Shown one piece after another: positions 61,088 to 64,000 of a stretch of DNA of 64,000 bases (position 1 is its first letter; each line of letters opens with the position of its first letter). The stretch spans positions 283,400 to 347,399 of the forward strand of contig NZ_LDTF01000007.1 in NCBI RefSeq assembly GCF_001477495.1. The letters run 5' to 3'. The translations under genes and the position numbers were made by a program. The notes under the pieces were generated by a model that worked only from the letters and a program-made list of their open reading frames with translations, made no database searches and was not told the DNA's origin. This stretch comes from Sphingomonas yabuuchiae. GTDB taxonomy: Bacteria > Pseudomonadota > Alphaproteobacteria > Sphingomonadales > Sphingomonadaceae.

Positions 61088-61975
61088 ATGAAAAACAGAG
61101 GTACGCGCATGAGCGGGAAGTTTCGGCGTTGGGCTTTGATCGCGGTGGCACTGACCGCATCCGCCCCTGCGGCTGCGGAGTCGATCCTGTTCGTCGGCAA
61201 CAGCTTTACCTTCGGCGCGCATTCGCCGGTCATGCGCTATCGCCCCGATCTGGTCCGCGACCTGAACCGCGAAGGCATTGGCGGCGTGCCCGCGCTGTTC
61301 AAGACGTTCGCGGAGGAGGCGGGCCAGGACTGGCAGGTCAGCCTGGAAACCGCGCCCGGCCGCGACCTCGCCTATCATTACGAACAGAAGCGCAAGGCGA
61401 TCGACCGACGCTGGGATGTGGTCGTCCTGCAGGGCTACAGCACGCTCGACGCGCAGCGGCTGGGCGATCCGATGCGCCATGCCGAGGCCGCCGGGCTATT
61501 GACCGCCATGCTGCGTCGGGCCAATCCGCGCGTGCGTGTCGAACTGGTCTCCACATGGAGCCGGGCGGACCTGACCTATCGCACCGCCAGTCCCTGGCGT
61601 GGCAAGCCGATCACTGCGATGGCGGACGATCTGGCGACAGGCAATGCCTATGCCCTGCGACGCTATCCCGAAATCTCGGGCACGATCCCGGTCGGCCAGG
61701 CCTGGAACAGGGCCTGGGCGGAGCGGGTTGCCGATCCGAACCCCTACGACGGTGTCGCCTTCGGGCAGGTCGATCTGTGGAGCTGGGACCAATATCACGC
61801 CAGCGCGGCGGGCTATTATCTGGAGGCGCTGGTCGTATTCGAGAAGATCACCGGGTTCGACGTCCGGCGGCTGGGCGAGCAGGAACGGGCGGGGATCGAT
61901 CTCGGCCTGGAGCCACGTCTCATCGGCCGATTGCAGGCGATCGCCCATAGCGAGGTGACCGGCGTTACGCCGTAA
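61088..61975 (+). CDS. Secreted SGNH/GDSL hydrolase family protein
   Basis: Predicted exported hydrolase (295 aa). ATG 61088 has AGAAGG 6 bases upstream; ATG 61109 is an alternative. The signal peptide ends near AAAES. The nucleophile block is ILFVGNSFTFGAHSP, WDVVVLQGYS holds the second block, and the catalytic Asp/His pair is in WSWDQYHASAAG. Esterase or acyl-hydrolase activity is likely, substrate unknown. Its stop overlaps the convergent Rieske gene by 11 bases. Confidence 0.82.
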   Translation: MKNRGTRMSGKFRRWALIAVALTASAPAAAESILFVGNSFTFGAHSPVMRYRPDLVRDLNREGIGGVPALFKTFAEEAGQDWQVSLETAPGRDLAYHYEQKRKAIDRRWDVVVLQGYSTLDAQRLGDPMRHAEAAGLLTAMLRRANPRVRVELVSTWSRADLTYRTASPWRGKPITAMADDLATGNAYALRRYPEISGTIPVGQAWNRAWAERVADPNPYDGVAFGQVDLWSWDQYHASAAGYYLEALVVFEKITGFDVRRLGEQERAGIDLGLEPRLIGRLQAIAHSEVTGVTP

Positions 61976-62324
61976 CGATCGCTCCATCGTGCACCGTGAC
62001 CGGCCAGGGCGTCAGCCGCTGTCCCATGCAGGGGCCGCCCAGACATTGACCGTCCGCGACGTCGAAGATCGCCCCGTGCCAGGAACAGGCAATCCGCGTC
62101 CCGTCAGGGGTCAGATAGGCGTCCAGTTCCTGCGCCAGCGGCAGTCCCATATGCGGGCAGCGGTCGACATAGCCATGGACCGCTTCGCCGCGCCGTACGA
62201 CGAAGCCGTGGAAGCGACCCGACCGCATCTGGAGCACGAAATTGCGCGCCGCGCCGTCGGCGATGGTGTCGAGCGGGCCGAGTGCGATCCCGGCGGGCGT
62301 GGCGGTCAGGCGTTCGTCGCTCAT
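61965..62324 (-). CDS. Rieske [2Fe-2S] domain protein
   Basis: A 119-aa stand-alone Rieske protein. The cluster ligands are Cys-X-His in RCPHMGLPLAQ and Cys-X2-His in ACSWHGAIFDVADG. It resembles ferredoxins of oxygenase systems. It overlaps maiA by 4 bases and is therefore probably co-translated with the homogentisate pathway genes, but its electron partner is not visible. Confidence 0.88.
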   Translation of the reverse strand: MSDERLTATPAGIALGPLDTIADGAARNFVLQMRSGRFHGFVVRRGEAVHGYVDRCPHMGLPLAQELDAYLTPDGTRIACSWHGAIFDVADGQCLGGPCMGQRLTPWPVTVHDGAIVTA

Positions 62325-62953
62325 GCCGCGTCGCCCTGAACCTCGGGTGCGGCCTCGGGCACGCGGTCGCGCAGGCGCTGGGCTGCCGCCACCAGCCGGG
62401 GAAAGGTCGACAGGTCAACCGCGAACCGCTCGGCGTTATAGACCTGCGGCAGGATATGGCAGTCGGCCAGCGTCGGCGTATCGCCATAGGCATAGCCCGC
62501 GCCGTGCCGTTCGATCAGGATTTCCAGCGCGGCAAAACCCTCCGCCACCCAATGGCCGATCCAGCGGCCGATGGCGGCTTCGTCGGCACCCATGTCCTGC
62601 CGCAGCATGGTCAGGACGCGCAGATTGTTGATCGGATGGATATCGCACGCCACGACCGCCGCCATCGCCCGCACCACGGCCCGCCCGGCGTGGTCGCCGG
62701 GGAGCAGCGGTGGATCGGGATAGCGTTCCTCCAGCCATTCGAGAATGGCGGGGCTCTGGATCAGCGGGCCGTCCGGCCCCTCCAGCACCGGCACCAGGCC
62801 CTGCGGCTGGAGCGCGCGGTAATCGGCGGCACGCTGCGCCCCCGTACGCAGGTCGTGCGCGACGCTGGTATAGGACAAGCCTTTCAGCGCCAGTGCCAGC
62901 CGTACCCGATAGGCGGCGCTCGACCGCCAATAGCCGTGGAGCGTCAGGCTCAT
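62321..62953 (-). CDS. maiA: Maleylacetoacetate isomerase
   Basis: Glutathione-dependent zeta-class GST that isomerises maleylacetoacetate to fumarylacetoacetate in tyrosine breakdown. ATG 62953 gives 210 aa. The N-terminal active-site motif is [18 protein letters not shown], followed by [15 protein letters not shown] ([12 protein letters not shown]) and [13 protein letters not shown]. It overlaps the hmgA stop (ATGA), consistent with one operon. Confidence 0.94.
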   Translation of the reverse strand: MSLTLHGYWRSSAAYRVRLALALKGLSYTSVAHDLRTGAQRAADYRALQPQGLVPVLEGPDGPLIQSPAILEWLEERYPDPPLLPGDHAGRAVVRAMAAVVACDIHPINNLRVLTMLRQDMGADEAAIGRWIGHWVAEGFAALEILIERHGAGYAYGDTPTLADCHILPQVYNAERFAVDLSTFPRLVAAAQRLRDRVPEAAPEVQGDAA

Positions 62954-63984
62954 AGGGGCAGCTTGGCCTTGGGGAAGTCTTTCCACACGGCGTCGTAATC
63001 GAGTTGCGCATGCGACAGCGCGTAGGTCGTGGGACGATAGGGCCAGCAGCTTTCGACCATGAAAGCCATCGTGCCCTCGATCCGGTGCGGCTTCAGCTCC
63101 GCGTTGCTTGCGCCCTGCCAACTGGCGTGGTCCGGACCGTGGCCTGCCATCAGATTATGCAGCGACAGGCCGCCGGGGCGGAAGCCCTCCGCCTTGGCAT
63201 CATAGGCGCCGGTGATCAGGCCCATCGCCTCCGACATGACGTTGCGGTGGAACCAGGGCGGGCGGAACGTATCCTCCGCCACCATCCAGCGCGGCGGGAA
63301 CAGGACCAGATCGGCATTGGCCCGGCCCGGCACGTCGCTGGGCGAGGTCAGCAGGGTGAAGATCGAGGGGTCCGGATGGTCGAAGCTGACCGTGTTGATC
63401 GTGTTGAAGCGCGACAGGTCATAGCGCCACGGCGTCAAATTGCCGTGCCATGCGACGACATCGAGCGGGCTATGATCGAGCGTCATCGTCCAGAGCGAAC
63501 CGAGGAATTTCTGGACCACCTGGGTCGGCTCGTCACGATCCTCGAACCAGGCGACGGGTGTCTCGAAATCGCGCGGATTGCCCAGGCCGTTCGCGCCGAT
63601 CGGACCGAGGTCGGGCAGGCGGAACAGGCTGCCGTGGTTCTCGGCGACATAGCCCGCCGCCTCGCCATCGGGCAGTTCGACGCGGAAGCGCACGCCGCGC
63701 GGCACCAGCGCGATCTGGCCCGGCGCGATGTCGATCCGGCCTAGCTCGGTCAGGATGGTCAGGCGCCCGGATTGCGGCAGGAAGACCAGTTCGCCGTCCG
63801 CATCGACGAACACGCGCTCCATGCTGCGGTTGCAGGCATAGACATGGACGGCAACGCCTTCCAGATCCGCCGGATCACGGTTGGCGAGCATCGTCGTCAT
63901 CCCGTCGATCCAGTCGGTGCCCGGCGGCGTCATTGGCGTCGGGTCCCAGCGCAGGCGGTTGGGGGGCAGGGGGCTGTCGCTGGT
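62950..63984 (-). CDS. hmgA: Homogentisate 1,2-dioxygenase, N-terminally truncated at the contig edge
   Basis: Opens the ring of homogentisate using Fe(II). The visible 344 residues cover roughly the C-terminal 80% of the usual 430-435 aa. [59 protein letters not shown] and the iron ligands in [12 protein letters not shown] are present. The 16 bases beyond 63984 are adapter sequence, so the ATG at 63996 that seems to open the frame is artificial and the true start is missing. Confidence 0.93.
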   Translation of the reverse strand, partial: TSDSPLPPNRLRWDPTPMTPPGTDWIDGMTTMLANRDPADLEGVAVHVYACNRSMERVFVDADGELVFLPQSGRLTILTELGRIDIAPGQIALVPRGVRFRVELPDGEAAGYVAENHGSLFRLPDLGPIGANGLGNPRDFETPVAWFEDRDEPTQVVQKFLGSLWTMTLDHSPLDVVAWHGNLTPWRYDLSRFNTINTVSFDHPDPSIFTLLTSPSDVPGRANADLVLFPPRWMVAEDTFRPPWFHRNVMSEAMGLITGAYDAKAEGFRPGGLSLHNLMAGHGPDHASWQGASNAELKPHRIEGTMAFMVESCWPYRPTTYALSHAQLDYDAVWKDFPKAKLPL

Positions 63985-64000
63985 TCTTATACACATCTCC
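63985..64000. other. Sequencing-adapter (Nextera/Tn5 mosaic end) remnant
   Basis: TCTTATACACATCTCC matches the inner part of the Nextera transposase adapter (CTGTCTCTTATACACATCT followed by CC), and 17 of 19 mosaic-end bases match when 63980-63984 are included. It is a contig-edge artefact rather than genomic sequence, and it truncates hmgA. Confidence 0.88.

Noticed and set aside
63985..64000. Natural Tn5-like transposon end
   Set aside because: The CC following the mosaic end matches the commercial adapter, it lies exactly at the window end, and no transposase or target duplication is visible.

Overview
The window is a 64 kb stretch of GC-rich alphaproteobacterial chromosome, most likely from the Sphingomonadales (Sphingomonas or a close relative). 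Evidence for this is the CckA and ChvG/ChvI regulators, the ispDF fusion, the dusB-ntrBC-ntrYX-hfq-hflX-mazG block, an Hfq with two Sm-like domains in one chain, and the lptD-surA-pdxA-ksgA operon. Coding density is very high. The largest non-coding gap is about 210 bases (pckA/chvI), and many genes overlap by 1-4 bases. No rRNA, tRNA, CRISPR array, prophage or insertion sequence was seen. The last 16 bases (63985-64000) match Nextera/Tn5 adapter sequence, so the right edge is probably the end of an assembled contig.

Layout. 1-12.4 kb: tail of an M13 metallopeptidase, cckA, a single-domain receiver, ilvD, a small lipoprotein, nnrDE, rlmD, then fmt-truA (minus), recR, def and rmuC. 12.4-20 kb: pckA (minus), then a coupled chvI-chvG-hprK-rapZ-EIIA-HPr-rRNA/tRNA methyltransferase run that links envelope stress sensing to a PTS-type phosphorelay. 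19.4-24.2 kb: nfeD and an SPFH protein (minus), guaB, rsmB, and a TPR protein. 24.2-30 kb: a composite palindromic repeat and the lptD-surA-pdxA-ksgA operon (minus). 30-37.5 kb: pepA, holC, ndk, a GNAT acetyltransferase; purM-purN with two small genes (minus); a DUF2066-type protein and hdaA. 37.5-45 kb: ppk1-ppx, an I78 inhibitor and rnd (minus), aspS, carbonic anhydrase (minus).

45-58.9 kb: lipA-ratA, then cinA, a secreted unknown protein and ispDF (minus), then dusB-ntrB-ntrC-ntrY-ntrX-hfq-hflX with mazG convergent. This block joins tRNA modification, nitrogen/redox two-component control and RNA-based regulation. 58.9-64 kb: a possible 31-aa membrane peptide, an L,D-transpeptidase, a Ni/Co-type efflux module (RcnR-like repressor plus His-rich CDF transporter), an SGNH hydrolase, and the start of a homogentisate/tyrosine degradation operon (hmgA truncated at the edge, maiA, Rieske protein).

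Most content is housekeeping. The points most worth a second look are the tandem-domain Hfq, a RapZ with its Walker A lysine replaced, NtrX without the GAFTGA loop beside an NtrC that has it, the metal repressor with a candidate operator, the palindromic repeat clusters, the unusually frequent overlapping convergent gene ends, and the adapter remnant.
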